Below are positions 34,849 through 44,037 of a stretch of 64,000 nt of DNA, piece by piece; positions within the stretch are counted from its first letter, which is position 1, and each line of letters starts with the position of its first letter. Under the pieces are notes generated by a model. That model was not told the DNA's origin. It made no database searches and saw nothing but the letters and a program-made list of their open reading frames with translations. Location of the stretch: contig NZ_VCCH02000025.1 in assembly GCF_005938675.2 (NCBI RefSeq), forward strand, positions 1 to 64,000. The letters run 5' to 3'. The translations under genes and the position numbers were made by a program. This DNA comes from Mycobacterium sp. KBS0706. GTDB lineage: Bacteria > Pseudomonadota > Alphaproteobacteria > DSM-16000 > Inquilinaceae.

Positions 34849-36112
34849 ACGGCTGTCCGGTTAAGGATTAGGCCCATTGGAGCACCAATTGGTCTGGATT
34901 TGGGATGGGGCTGGGCTCGGGCAGGAGCAGGCGGTCGATGCGCCTGCGCAGCATGAGGTTGGCGCGGATCAGGCGGGCGAAGGCGAGCGGAGATTTGACC
35001 GCGCTTTGGGCGGCCTGGGCCAGCCGCAGCAGCAGGAAGGCGATCAGGGCGACGGCGATGTGGATGCGCACGGCATTCTCCGAGCGGCCGACGAAGCGGG
35101 TGATCTTGAGGGTCTGCTTGACCCATCGGAAGAACAGCTCGATGGCCCAGCGTCGCTTGTAGAGATCGGCGATCTCCTGGGCCGGGGCATCGAGGTCGTT
35201 GGACAGGATCCGCAGCACCTTGCCGGTGTCGATGCGCACGCAGATCTCGCGCACGGCATCGGCCATGGGGTTGCGGCGGCTGCTGGCCTGGCGGGCGGGG
35301 AGGAAGCCGATGCGGTCGGACAGGATGGATCCGCCTTCCGGTACCGGCAGTTCCTCGATCAGGGAGAGCTTGGTGCGGGTCTTGAAGCGGGTGACGATGC
35401 GGCAGCCTGCGGCATCGAGTTCGGCCCACCAGCGATAGTCGTAGTAGCCGAGGTCGAAGACGTAGGTGGCGCCGGCTTCGATCGGCATCGCCTGGGCGGC
35501 GGTGATGTCATTGACCTTGGCCGGGGTGATGGAGAGATAGACCGGGCAGTCGGCGTCCGGATCGTAGATCACATGAGCCTTCACCCCGCACACGCCGGCA
35601 CTGAAGCGGGCCCAGCCGCTCAAGGTGCTCAGCCGCAGGCTGGTTGAATCGATGAGATAGGTGGTGCCGTCGAGCTCGCGCCGGAGCCCGCGATGCGCCT
35701 GGTCGATCAGCAGGCCGAGCAGCCCGGTGAACACCTCGGGGGGCCGCACCGCATTGGCGTCCGACAGCGTCGAGCGCGCCACCGCTCCGGCGCCCAGGTG
35801 GTAGAGCCGCGCCGCACGGCTCTGCAACGTACCGACGATCTCGCGCAGGCCCTGAGCCCCGGACAGCTGGCCGTACACCAGCGCGATCAGCTGTGTCTTG
35901 CTCGGCAAGCTCCGCACCCGAAAATCGGCGCCGTGCTGCTCGACCAACTCCTCGAAGCCGGCCCACGGAACGTGCTTCAGAAGATCGTGGAACACGCTAT
36001 TCTTGTGCTGCATGGCGTTGCTTTCTGCTGTCCCGAAACGTTACCAGACGTTCGAGAACCAGCAGAATCAACGCCATGCGCCTTGTCCACAAAAACTCAA
36101 CCGGACAGCCGT
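34849..36112 (-). mobile_element. IS4-family insertion sequence (1264 bp, complete)
   Basis: Terminal inverted repeats: left end ACGGCTGTCCGGTTAAG, right end reading inward ACGGCTGTCCGGTTGAG (one mismatch in 17). The 11-bp direct repeat GGGTCAAGCCC flanks it at 34838-34848 and 36113-36123, typical of IS4-like elements. It holds one full-length transposase gene. The perfect target duplication suggests a rather recent insertion. Confidence 0.95.
34868..36013 (-). CDS. IS4-family DDE transposase
   Basis: 381 residues. The N-terminus (MQHKNSVFHDLLKHVPWAGF) has the DUF4372-like form of this group. The catalytic triad is visible as YLIDSTSLRL (D), YVFDLGYYDY (D) and the YREK motif YKRRWAIELFFRWVKQTLKI (E, with Y-x2-R-x3-E-x6-K intact). 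No frameshift or stop is seen, so the element may be active. It starts about 100 bp inside the right end. Confidence 0.96.
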   Translation of the reverse strand: MQHKNSVFHDLLKHVPWAGFEELVEQHGADFRVRSLPSKTQLIALVYGQLSGAQGLREIVGTLQSRAARLYHLGAGAVARSTLSDANAVRPPEVFTGLLGLLIDQAHRGLRRELDGTTYLIDSTSLRLSTLSGWARFSAGVCGVKAHVIYDPDADCPVYLSITPAKVNDITAAQAMPIEAGATYVFDLGYYDYRWWAELDAAGCRIVTRFKTRTKLSLIEELPVPEGGSILSDRIGFLPARQASSRRNPMADAVREICVRIDTGKVLRILSNDLDAPAQEIADLYKRRWAIELFFRWVKQTLKITRFVGRSENAVRIHIAVALIAFLLLRLAQAAQSAVKSPLAFARLIRANLMLRRRIDRLLLPEPSPIPNPDQLVLQWA

Positions 36113-36375
36113 GGGTCAAGCCCGGGCATGACAGTTGGGGACAAGGGCTGGCTTGGAGGTCATCAATCCTCCCCGCCCCTTTCCTTCTTTCCTCTCTATT
36201 TTCCCGGATACGGCTGCGCCGGGTGCCCTTTACTCGTGCGGCATTTTGCATTCCGTCGCACTTGACGCATTGAAAATTATTAACCCCATCGCACTGCACA
36301 AAAGTCTTACATGTCGGTGAGGCACCGGGGCGGGCAGGCCTTTTTCCGGTGCGATCCGGCTGCGGGAATCAGGCC

Positions 36376-37620
36376 ATGAAGCGCTCGGTTTTGGGGGTCG
36401 TCGCGGTCCTCGGCATCGCCATTGGCGCCGTCGCATGGCAACGCTTCGGCAACGCGGATGCGATCGAGCGCAGCGGCAAGACCGCCGAGGCCGGCGCCAG
36501 CCAGTCCGGCGGCAAGAATGCCGGCCGGTCGATCCCGGTGGTCACCGCCGCGGTCGAGCAGAAACCGGTCGCCACCACCATCTCCGCCATCGGCACGGTC
36601 GAGCCGATCGCGACCGTCCTGGTCACCTCCCGCATCGACAGCCAGGTGATGCAGGTGCATGTCGCCGACGGCCAGACCGTCCAGGCCGGCGACCTGCTGT
36701 TCACCCTCGACGACAAACCGCCGAGGGCCGCCGTCGCCCTGGCCCAGGCCAACCTGGCCAAGGACCAGGCCGACCGCGACCAGACCGCGGCCGATGTCGA
36801 GCGCGACAAGCCGCTGGTCAAGACCGGCGCGGTCTCGCAGCAGGCCTATGACCTGGCGATGGCCGCCGCCAAGCGGACGGAGGCCGCCGTCGCCGCCGAC
36901 CAGGCCAATCTCGACCAGGCCCAGCTGACCCTGTCCTACACCCAGATCAAGGCGCCGATCACCGGCCGCCTCGGCGTCGTCTCGGTCACCGCCGGCAACC
37001 TGGTCAAGGCCAACACCACCAACAGCAACGCCACCAGCGGCGCCGTCACCAGCCTGGTCACCATCACCGAGATGACGCCGATCCGGATCGCCTTCACCGT
37101 GCCGGAGCGGAACCTGGACGCTATCCGCGCGGCGGTGACCAGCCCGGCCCCGCCGGCGGTCGACGCCTTCGACAGCGACGGCCAGCGCCGCATCGCCAGC
37201 GGCAAGCTGAGCTTCATCGACAGCACCGTCGACACCAAGTCGGGAACGATCCCGCTGAAGGCGACCTTCGACAACGCCGCCTTCGCCCTGTGGCCGGGGC
37301 AGTTCGTCCGGGTGGCGCTGCAGCTCGGCACCCAGGACAACGCCATCACCGTGCCGACGGTGGCGCTGCAGGCCGGCCAGGACGGCGCCTTCGTCTTCGT
37401 GGCCAAGCCGGACGGCACCGCCGAGATGCGGCCGGTGACGGTGGCGCGCACGGTCGGCGACACCGCCGTGGTCGCCCAGGGCGTGAAGCCGGGCGAGAAG
37501 GTGGTGACCGAGGGCCAGTTGCGGCTGATGCAGGGCAGCCGCATCACCGAGAAGGCGGCCGGCACGGCCCCGGCGGCGCCGCGCGCGGATGGCGTCGCCT
37601 CCGCCGTCAGCCCGACCTGA
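36376..37620 (+). CDS. RND efflux periplasmic adaptor (membrane fusion protein)
   Basis: 414 residues. An N-terminal membrane anchor (MKRSVLGVVAVLGIAIGAVA) is followed by the barrel-sandwich hybrid half VAQ-like VADGQTVQAGDLLFTLDDKP, the alpha-helical hairpin rich in Ala/Asp/Gln at about 120-190 (AVAADQANLDQAQLTLSYTQ), then IKAPITGRLGVVSV and the beta-barrel and proximal domains. It would bridge the inner-membrane pump to a TolC-like channel. It precedes the RND pump gene by 22 bp. No outer-membrane channel gene is next to it. Confidence 0.93.
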   Translation: MKRSVLGVVAVLGIAIGAVAWQRFGNADAIERSGKTAEAGASQSGGKNAGRSIPVVTAAVEQKPVATTISAIGTVEPIATVLVTSRIDSQVMQVHVADGQTVQAGDLLFTLDDKPPRAAVALAQANLAKDQADRDQTAADVERDKPLVKTGAVSQQAYDLAMAAAKRTEAAVAADQANLDQAQLTLSYTQIKAPITGRLGVVSVTAGNLVKANTTNSNATSGAVTSLVTITEMTPIRIAFTVPERNLDAIRAAVTSPAPPAVDAFDSDGQRRIASGKLSFIDSTVDTKSGTIPLKATFDNAAFALWPGQFVRVALQLGTQDNAITVPTVALQAGQDGAFVFVAKPDGTAEMRPVTVARTVGDTAVVAQGVKPGEKVVTEGQLRLMQGSRITEKAAGTAPAAPRADGVASAVSPT

Positions 37621-37642
37621 TCCAGGCGCGGGAGACACGGCC

Positions 37643-40600
37643 ATGAACCTCTCGGAGCTCTGCATCCGCCGCCCGGTGATGACGACCCTGCTGACGGTCG
37701 CCATGGTCATGGCGGGCCTGTTCGCCTTCGGCCAGCTGCCGATTGCGGCGCTGCCCAACACCGACTTCCCGGTGATCAACGTCTCGGCCAGCCTGCCCGG
37801 CGCCAGCCCGGACACGATGGCGAGCTCGGTGGCGACGCCGCTGGAGAAGCAGTTCGAGACCATCGCCGGCATCCAGTCGATGTCCGCGACCTCGGTCCAG
37901 GGGTCGACCACGATCACCCTGGAATTCGACCTGAACCGCGACATCGACGCGGCCGCCGCCGACGTCCAGTCCGCCATCACCGCGGTGCAGCGCAAGCTGC
38001 CGCCGGAGATGACCTCGCCGCCGAGCTACCGCAAGGTCAACCCGGCCGACGCGCCGATCATGCTGCTGTCGGTCAGCAGCGACACGCTGCCCTTGTCGAC
38101 CCTGGACGCCTTCGCCGAGCAGGTGATCTCGCCCAGCCTGTCGACCCTGACCGGCGTGGCCCAGGTGTCGATCTACGGCAGCCAGAAATACGCCGTCCGC
38201 ATCCAGATCGACCCCGACGCGCTGAACCACCGCGGCATCAGCGTCGACGACGTCCAGAAGGCGGTCGCCGCTGCCAACGTCAACACGCCGGTCGGCACCC
38301 TGCAGGGCCCGCAGCAGCAGCTGATCCTGCAGGCCGACACCCAGATGTACGACGCCAAGGCCTTCGCCGATCTGATCGTGGCGTCGCCCAACGGCATGCC
38401 GGTGCGGCTGGGCGATATCGCGAAGGTGATCGATTCCGTCGAGAACGACCAGACCGCCAGCTGGTTCGACCAGAACCGGTCGATCGTGCTGGCGGTGCAG
38501 CGCCAGCCGGACGCCAACACCGTCGCCATCGTCGACGCGGTGAAGGACCTGCTGCCGAAGTTCAGCGCCGACATGCCGCCTTCGGTGAAGATCAACGTGC
38601 TGAACGACCGGTCGACCTCGATCCGCCAGGCGGTCACCGACGTGCAATTCACCCTGGGCCTGACCATCGCCCTGGTGGTGATGGTGATCTTCCTGTTCCT
38701 GCGCCGTGTGTCGGCCACCATCATCCCGACGATCACGGTGCCGATCTCGCTGGTCGCCACCATCGCCGGCATGTATCTGTGCGGCTTCTCGATCGACAAC
38801 ATCTCGCTCCTGGGCCTGACGCTCTCGGTCGGCCTGGTGGTCGACGACGCGATCGTGATGCTGGAGAACATCGTCCGCTACATCGAGGAGGGCATGAAGC
38901 CCTTCGAGGCGGCGCTGAAGGGCAGCCGCGAGATCGGCTTCACCATCCTGTCGATCACCCTGTCGCTGGTCGCCGTGTTCATCCCGGTGCTGCTGATGGG
39001 CGGCGTGGTCGGCCGCATCTTCAACGAATTCGCGGTCGTCGTGACCATGTCGATCGCAGCCTCGGCCTTCGTCTCGCTGACGCTGACGCCGATGATGTGC
39101 TCGCGCTTCCTGCACGGCCATGACGAGGAGAAGCCGGAGGGCGCGATCGGCCGGACGCTGGAGCGCGGCTTCGACGCCATCCTCGGCTTTTATTCGCGGA
39201 CGCTGGGCTGGTGCCTGGCACACCGGCCGGTGATGCTGCTGGTGTTCTTCGGCACCATCGCCGGCACCATGCTGCTGTTCCAGGCGATCCCGAAGGGCTT
39301 CTTCCCGACCGAGGATCTGAGCCAGCTGCAGGTCACCACCCAGGCGCGGCAGGACGTGTCCTTCGACGCCATGATCGGGCTGCAGAACCAGGTCCGCGAC
39401 GTGTTCCAGAAGTCGCCCTATGTCCAGGACGTGGTGTCGAGCGTCGGCACCAACGGCTATGGCGGCACGCTGAACTCCGGCCGGCTGTTCGTACAGTTGA
39501 AGCCGAAGGAGCAGCGCCCGCCGCTCGACACCGTGATCTCCGACCTGCGGCGCCAGCTGGCCCCGATCTCCGGCATCGACAGCTACATGGTGCCGGTGCA
39601 GAACCTGCGGGTCGGCGGCCGCACCTCCTCCGCCCAGTACCAGTTCGTAATGCAGGGCCTGAACCAGCAGGAGCTGTACGACTGGGCCGGCAAGATGACG
39701 ACCGCGATGCGCCGCTCGTCGGTGCTGCAGGACGTGGTCAGCGACCTGCAGTTGAACGCGCTGCAGGCGACGCTGAAGGTCGATCGCGACAAGGCGGCCC
39801 AGCTGGGCGTCACCAGCGACGCGCTGCGCTCGACCCTCTATGGCGGCTTCGGCACCGAGCAGATCTCGACCATCTTCACCGCGGTCGACAGCTACGAGGT
39901 GATCCTCGAGCTCGACCCGGCCTTCCCGTGGTCGGCGGATTCGCTCGACAAGATCTATGTCCGCTCCTCCAACGGCGACCTGGTGCCGCTCGGCGCCTTC
40001 GCCACGGTGGAGCGCACGGCCGGGCCGCTATCGGTCAACCAGCAGGGGCAATTGCCGGCCGTCACCATCTCCTTCAACGTCGCCGGCGGCAAGTCGCTCA
40101 GCGACGCGACGGCGGAGATCGACCGGATCAAATCCGACATCAACCTGCCGGTGACCATCACCACCGCCTATGCCGGCAACGCCCAGGTGTTCCAGCAGTC
40201 GCTGCAGAACCAGGGGCTGCTGCTGCTCGGCGCGGTGCTGACGATCTACATCGTGCTCGGCATCCTCTACGAGAGCTTCACCCACCCGCTGGTGATCCTC
40301 TCCGGCCTGCCCTCGGCGGCGATCGGCGCGCTCGGCACGCTGATGCTGTTCCGCACCGACCTGTCGGTGATCGCGATCATCGGCGTGCTGATGCTGATCG
40401 GCATCGTCAAGAAGAACGCGATCATGATGATCGACTTCGCCCTGAACGCGCAGCGCAGCGAGGGGCTGGCGGCGCGCGACGCGATCTACCGCGCCTGCAC
40501 GCTGCGCTTCCGGCCGATCATGATGACCACCATGGCGGCGCTGATGGGCGCCCTGCCGATCGCGGTCGGCCAGGGCGCGAGCGCCGAGCTGCGCCAGCCC

Positions 40601-40786
40601 CTGGGCCTCGCCGTGGTCGGCGGGCTCGTGGTGTCGCAGATGCTGACGCTCTACATCACCCCGGTGCTGTACCTCTATGTCGAGGACCTGACCCACGGCG
40701 CCCTGTCCTTCGGCCGCTGGGTCCGGCGCGGGGCCAAGGGTGCTGCGGTCGAAGGCGGCGCCGCAGGGCACGCCCCTGCTGAATAG
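37643..40786 (+). CDS. RND multidrug efflux pump (HAE1, MdtB/C-like)
   Basis: 1047 residues, the standard RND length. It starts MNLSELCIRRPVMTTLLTVA, typical of the first helix. LPNTDFPVINVSASLPGASP, then the TM4 charged pair region LGLTLSVGLVVDDAIVMLEN, carries the proton-relay aspartates. A second half repeats the fold: LLFQAIPKGFFPTEDLSQLQ and GVLMLIGIVKKNAIMMIDFA. It exports drugs or metabolites from inner membrane or periplasm by proton antiport. It is co-transcribed with the adaptor (GGGAGA before the ATG). Confidence 0.96.
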   Translation: MNLSELCIRRPVMTTLLTVAMVMAGLFAFGQLPIAALPNTDFPVINVSASLPGASPDTMASSVATPLEKQFETIAGIQSMSATSVQGSTTITLEFDLNRDIDAAAADVQSAITAVQRKLPPEMTSPPSYRKVNPADAPIMLLSVSSDTLPLSTLDAFAEQVISPSLSTLTGVAQVSIYGSQKYAVRIQIDPDALNHRGISVDDVQKAVAAANVNTPVGTLQGPQQQLILQADTQMYDAKAFADLIVASPNGMPVRLGDIAKVIDSVENDQTASWFDQNRSIVLAVQRQPDANTVAIVDAVKDLLPKFSADMPPSVKINVLNDRSTSIRQAVTDVQFTLGLTIALVVMVIFLFLRRVSATIIPTITVPISLVATIAGMYLCGFSIDNISLLGLTLSVGLVVDDAIVMLENIVRYIEEGMKPFEAALKGSREIGFTILSITLSLVAVFIPVLLMGGVVGRIFNEFAVVVTMSIAASAFVSLTLTPMMCSRFLHGHDEEKPEGAIGRTLERGFDAILGFYSRTLGWCLAHRPVMLLVFFGTIAGTMLLFQAIPKGFFPTEDLSQLQVTTQARQDVSFDAMIGLQNQVRDVFQKSPYVQDVVSSVGTNGYGGTLNSGRLFVQLKPKEQRPPLDTVISDLRRQLAPISGIDSYMVPVQNLRVGGRTSSAQYQFVMQGLNQQELYDWAGKMTTAMRRSSVLQDVVSDLQLNALQATLKVDRDKAAQLGVTSDALRSTLYGGFGTEQISTIFTAVDSYEVILELDPAFPWSADSLDKIYVRSSNGDLVPLGAFATVERTAGPLSVNQQGQLPAVTISFNVAGGKSLSDATAEIDRIKSDINLPVTITTAYAGNAQVFQQSLQNQGLLLLGAVLTIYIVLGILYESFTHPLVILSGLPSAAIGALGTLMLFRTDLSVIAIIGVLMLIGIVKKNAIMMIDFALNAQRSEGLAARDAIYRACTLRFRPIMMTTMAALMGALPIAVGQGASAELRQPLGLAVVGGLVVSQMLTLYITPVLYLYVEDLTHGALSFGRWVRRGAKGAAVEGGAAGHAPAE

Positions 40787-40798
40787 AGAGCTGACCGC

Positions 40799-40988
40799 AT
40801 TGCCTCCCCGCTTGCGAGGCCGTTTCAGAAGTCCCAACACCGTCATTGCGACCCCGGCCTTGAGCCGGGGGAAGCAATCCATGCAGCAGCACGGGCGGCG
40901 CGATGGATTGCTTCGTCGGCTTCGCCTCCTTGCAATGACGGCGAGGAACGAGCGTTCTGAAAAGGTCTCGCCAGGCGGGAGAGGCAAC
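40799..40988. repeat. Diverged repeat A copy interrupted by repeat C
   Basis: ATTGCCTCCCCGCTTGCGAG at the left and GGTCTCGCCAGGCGGGAGAGGC-type sequence at the right are the two ends of repeat A, but the normal interior is missing. Instead a different palindrome (repeat C) sits inside. It occupies the gene-free stretch 40787-41114 between the convergent RND and unknown genes. Confidence 0.7.
40841..40940. repeat. Dispersed-type palindromic repeat C (about 100 bp)
   Basis: Begins CGTCATTGCGACCCCGGCC and ends CCTTGCAATGACG, with GCAATCCAT and ATGGATTGC mirrored within. Elements with this CGTCATTGCGA...TCGCAATGACG design are common in alphaproteobacteria. Outside it TTTCAGAA (40823-40830) and TTCTGAAA form a further inverted pair, so the element may be about 140 bp. 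It is the only copy in the window. Confidence 0.75.
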
Positions 40989-41114
40989 GCAAAAGCCCAC
41001 TGCGTTCTCATCGTTGCCGGAAGAATGCAGCCGCCAGCGGGCGGAGCGTGATGCCTGGCGCAGACAGCCGGCGGCGCACGGCACGGGTCGCCCGTGCCGG
41101 CGTCTCTCACCCAG

Positions 41115-42167
41115 TCATGCAGCCAGGCCCAGTCGTCGTCGGTCGCGCACTCGGCCCTTGCATCCGGCCGGATACGTGCCGGGCGGCGCCGTCGCAGGCG
41201 GACCGACACCTCCCTGCCCTCCTCCTGCAGCAGGCGGGGGAACCGGCCGGGGCGGTGCCATGGCGGCTTCGGGCGGGCCGGCATCGCCGGCCTCGGGCCG
41301 CTCCGGACCGGCGGCGGTCGTGCCGGAAGCGCCGTGCTGCCCCCCGGGCGGACCGGAGGTCCCGCGGACATCCCCGGCTGGGCGGCCCCTCGGACCGGCC
41401 TTGCCGGTCCCGGCTGGCCCGGCACCGCCGGGCCAGTGCGGCGGCAGGCCGAGGGCCCGGCACAGGCTGGCGATCAGCGCCTCGATCGGCAAGGCCCTGT
41501 CGGCGAGGTCGACATCGATGCGGTCGTCCTCGGTCAGCTTTTCCCAGAGATCGACGGTCAGCCGCTCCTTGGCGTCGGCGTCGGTGCCGGGGGACGCGGC
41601 GATGGCCTGGGCGACGCCCCGGGCGACGGCCTGGCGCCGGTCGTCCTTCTCATGCTGCCGGCTCTCCCGCCGCTGCTCGGCCTCGCGCCGCGCCTTCTCC
41701 TGCTGCTCGCGCAGCTTGATCTTCAATGCGACGGCGCGGCGGATGCCGAGGAACAGGCTGCTGAAATGAGTCTCCGCATCCCCGCCGCGGTCGAGATCGC
41801 CGGCATCGAGGGCGGCGACGCCCAGGGCCTGGAAGGCCGTGACCAGCGCCAGCGCGAGCTCCATCAGCTCGGACAGCATCGCGGCCTCGGCCGGCGAAGC
41901 GGCGGCGTCCTGCCGCTGCTTTCGCAGCTTGGCCTTGAGCGCGACGACGCGGCGGATGGCGAGAAAGAGGCTGCTGAAGCGGGCCTCGGCCTTGCCGGCA
42001 CGGCCGAGATCGCCGGCCGCGAGGGCGGCGAGTCCCTGAGCCTGGAAGGTCCGGGCCATCTCCAGCGCGAGCTGCGTCAGCCCGGACAGCACCTCGATCT
42101 CCCGGACGGCCGCATCCGCGGCCGGCGAAGCGGCGGAGGGAGTTTCTGCTGTGGCGGTATCGACCAT
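41115..42167 (-). CDS. Unknown protein with an internal 60-residue duplication and proline-rich tail
   Basis: 350 residues from the ATG at 42167. Two consecutive helical units match closely: RTFQAQGLAALAAGDLGRA with FSSLFLAIRRVVALKAKLRK, and TAFQALGVAALDAGDLDRG with FSSLFLGIRRAVALKIKLRE. A charged coiled-coil-like segment follows (EKARREAEQRRESRQHEKDD), then RLTVDLWEKLTEDDRIDVDL and IEALIASLCRALGLPPHWPG, then about 90 residues of Gly/Pro/Ala-rich low complexity. No signal peptide. Similar helical units occur in unnamed alphaproteobacterial proteins, but I know no function. The tail may be poorly predicted coding, so the C-terminus is less certain than the rest. Confidence 0.65.
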   Translation of the reverse strand: MVDTATAETPSAASPAADAAVREIEVLSGLTQLALEMARTFQAQGLAALAAGDLGRAGKAEARFSSLFLAIRRVVALKAKLRKQRQDAAASPAEAAMLSELMELALALVTAFQALGVAALDAGDLDRGGDAETHFSSLFLGIRRAVALKIKLREQQEKARREAEQRRESRQHEKDDRRQAVARGVAQAIAASPGTDADAKERLTVDLWEKLTEDDRIDVDLADRALPIEALIASLCRALGLPPHWPGGAGPAGTGKAGPRGRPAGDVRGTSGPPGGQHGASGTTAAGPERPEAGDAGPPEAAMAPPRPVPPPAAGGGQGGVGPPATAPPGTYPAGCKGRVRDRRRLGLAA

Positions 42168-42295
42168 CCCTTCACTAGAACAAATAGGGAACAATTAGTC
42201 AAAGGAAATCGCATCCCATGGAATCGTCATCGCAACGTCAGGGTTTTCGCTGGATGGCCACGCCCCTGCGGGGCTCGCCATGACGTTCTTTTTCA

Positions 42296-42384
42296 GGGTG
42301 AGGCCCCTTTGTCGAGGCCGGGACCAGCCCTCACCCGGTCTCGCTGCGCGAGCCCGACCTCTCCCGCCAGGCGGGAGAGGCAAC
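42296..42384. repeat. Dispersed repeat A, partial copy (right half)
   Basis: GGGTGAGG...GTCGAGGCCGGGACCAGCCC...CTCACCCGG and the terminus CTCTCCCGCCAGGCGGGAGAGGC match the right two-thirds of repeat A; the left terminus is absent. It lies between the unknown gene and the M81 peptidase gene. Confidence 0.85.
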
Positions 42385-42406
42385 GCAATAATCCTCGACC
42401 GCGCTG

Positions 42407-43909
42407 CTACCGCCGCCGGAAGAAGGCCGGTCCCAGCGGACGCAGGCGAACGCCGTCGCGCAGGCGGGTGAAGGGCTGGGCGGCCGGGTCGGCCAGGTTC
42501 GGGCCCGGCGCCTCGACCACCAGCACCGCCTCGGCGATCGGCTCGAAATCGGCGCGGAAATGGACCGAGCTCTTCAGCGCCAGGATCGACTGCTCCGCCG
42601 GCTCGACCCCGAGATGGCGGAACATCGCCTGGTCGGCCGCCTGCTGCTTGCGGCTGCACACAGCGACGCGGACGCCGCCCGAATGGCGCAGCAGCGCCAT
42701 CGGTCCGAGCTGCATGCGGTTGCCGCCGTAGAACGGGCCGGTGCCGGTGAAGCGGCCGTCGCCCAACGCCTCCACCGTCCATTCCGCCCGCAGAGGCTGC
42801 TGGCCGCGATAGGCGGTGCCGGCACCGATGCCGCGGTCCAGCACTGCCCCGATGCCGGCGGCATGGGCGGCCTCGGCGGTCGCCGCATCGGCCAGCAGGC
42901 CCAGCACCGCGCCCTCGGCCCCGCCGCGGATCAGCGCCTCCAGCAGCACCACCCCGTCGGATTCGGCGCCGCCGCCGGGATTGTCCTGGGTGTCGGCCAG
43001 CACCACCGGCCGCCCCGCCCCGGCGGCCCGGCGCCGGGCCTCGGCCACCGCCGCGTCGGGCTGCAGCAGCACCGGCACGAAGTCCGGCTCGGCGGCGGCG
43101 ATCGCCGCCGCCATCGCGTCCACCGCCGCTTCCAGCGCCGCGGGATCGGCGCCGTAGCCGACCAGGCTGGGCCCGCAATCGGCGAAATCCGCCGCCGGGA
43201 AGCCCATCGAGAAACCGAGCGAGACGTCGTGCCGGCGCTCCAGCTCGGCCATCAGCGCATAGAGGCGGCGCGCCGGGTCGCTGAGCGTGCACTGCGCCAC
43301 CAGCGACACCAGGAACTCCGCCTGCCGGAACGCCTTGCCGGGCCGCCAGCCGGACAGGATGCGGTCCAGCAGCGCCGCCGCCCGCGCCCCGGTTTCGGCC
43401 ATGTCGACATGCGGATAGGTGCGGTAGGGCACCAGCAGGTCGGACATGTCGACCATCCGCCGGGTGACATTGGCGTGCAGGTCGAGGCTGGCCACGACCG
43501 GGATGTCCGGCCCGGTCACGGCGCGGATGCGGGCCAGGATCTCGCCCTCCCCGTCCGGCACGCTCTCGGTGACCATGGCGCCGTGCAGGTCGAGATAGAC
43601 GGCGTCGACCGGCCCGGCAGCGCGCAGATCTTCGACCAGCATCGCCGTGATCCGTTCGAAAGCATCGTCGGTCACCGGCGCCGAGGGCGAGGCCGAGCAC
43701 CACAGGAGCGGCGCGATCTCGTGCCCCGCCGCCGCGGCGGCCGCGAGGAAGCCGCCGGCCGGCAGGTTGATCCCGGCCAGGGCCGGCGCCAGCGCCGCGC
43801 CGCGCGACAGGCCGGGCCAGCCATCCGCCATCTCGAACTGCGAGTAGCCGGCCTTCACCGAGGCGAAGCTGTTGGTCTCGTGCTGGAACCCGCCGACCGC
43901 GATCCGCAT
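42407..43909 (-). CDS. M81-family metallopeptidase (MlrC-like)
   Basis: 500 residues. MRIAVGGFQHETNSFASVKA is the family N-terminus with the metal-binding histidine. VDAVYLDLHGAMVTESVPDG and VVASLDLHANVTRRMVDMSD supply further ligands. VLADTQDNPGGGAESDGVVL is the conserved central loop. Characterised relatives (MlrC of sphingomonads) degrade microcystin peptides, but most members act on unknown small molecules. The gene stands alone between repeat A and the secreted unknown gene. Confidence 0.92.
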   Translation of the reverse strand: MRIAVGGFQHETNSFASVKAGYSQFEMADGWPGLSRGAALAPALAGINLPAGGFLAAAAAAGHEIAPLLWCSASPSAPVTDDAFERITAMLVEDLRAAGPVDAVYLDLHGAMVTESVPDGEGEILARIRAVTGPDIPVVASLDLHANVTRRMVDMSDLLVPYRTYPHVDMAETGARAAALLDRILSGWRPGKAFRQAEFLVSLVAQCTLSDPARRLYALMAELERRHDVSLGFSMGFPAADFADCGPSLVGYGADPAALEAAVDAMAAAIAAAEPDFVPVLLQPDAAVAEARRRAAGAGRPVVLADTQDNPGGGAESDGVVLLEALIRGGAEGAVLGLLADAATAEAAHAAGIGAVLDRGIGAGTAYRGQQPLRAEWTVEALGDGRFTGTGPFYGGNRMQLGPMALLRHSGGVRVAVCSRKQQAADQAMFRHLGVEPAEQSILALKSSVHFRADFEPIAEAVLVVEAPGPNLADPAAQPFTRLRDGVRLRPLGPAFFRRR

Positions 43910-44037
43910 GTCCCTACTCCCCTCGATCCGTCACCGCACCGTCATCGCACAGCCGCGGCGGAGGGTCGAGCCGCGCGCGCCGCCGGGATGACGCTCCAGT
44001 CGTCGCGGCCTAGGATGGCCGCCCTATGGAGATTCGC

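Larger units (their letters stand above)
34769..36133. repeat. Dispersed repeat B, copy 3, split by an insertion sequence
   Basis: The left part (34769-34848) begins TGTCATCGCCGGGCTTGACC and ends GATGCCCGGGTCAAGCCC. After the IS the sequence resumes at 36113 with GGGTCAAGCCCGGGCATGACA. GGGTCAAGCCC (11 bp) is present on both sides. Removing the IS and one duplicate restores a full copy of the repeat, proving that the repeat was there first. Confidence 0.93.

Noticed and set aside
36134..36375. A TTGACG with nearby TATTAA as promoter of the RND operon
   Set aside because: The spacing is only about 10 bp, unsuitable for a sigma-70 promoter; no better pair was found.
36230..36436. Short minus-strand frame upstream of the RND adaptor
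   Set aside because: It overlaps the adaptor start, has no domain or ribosome site, and lies in the likely promoter region.
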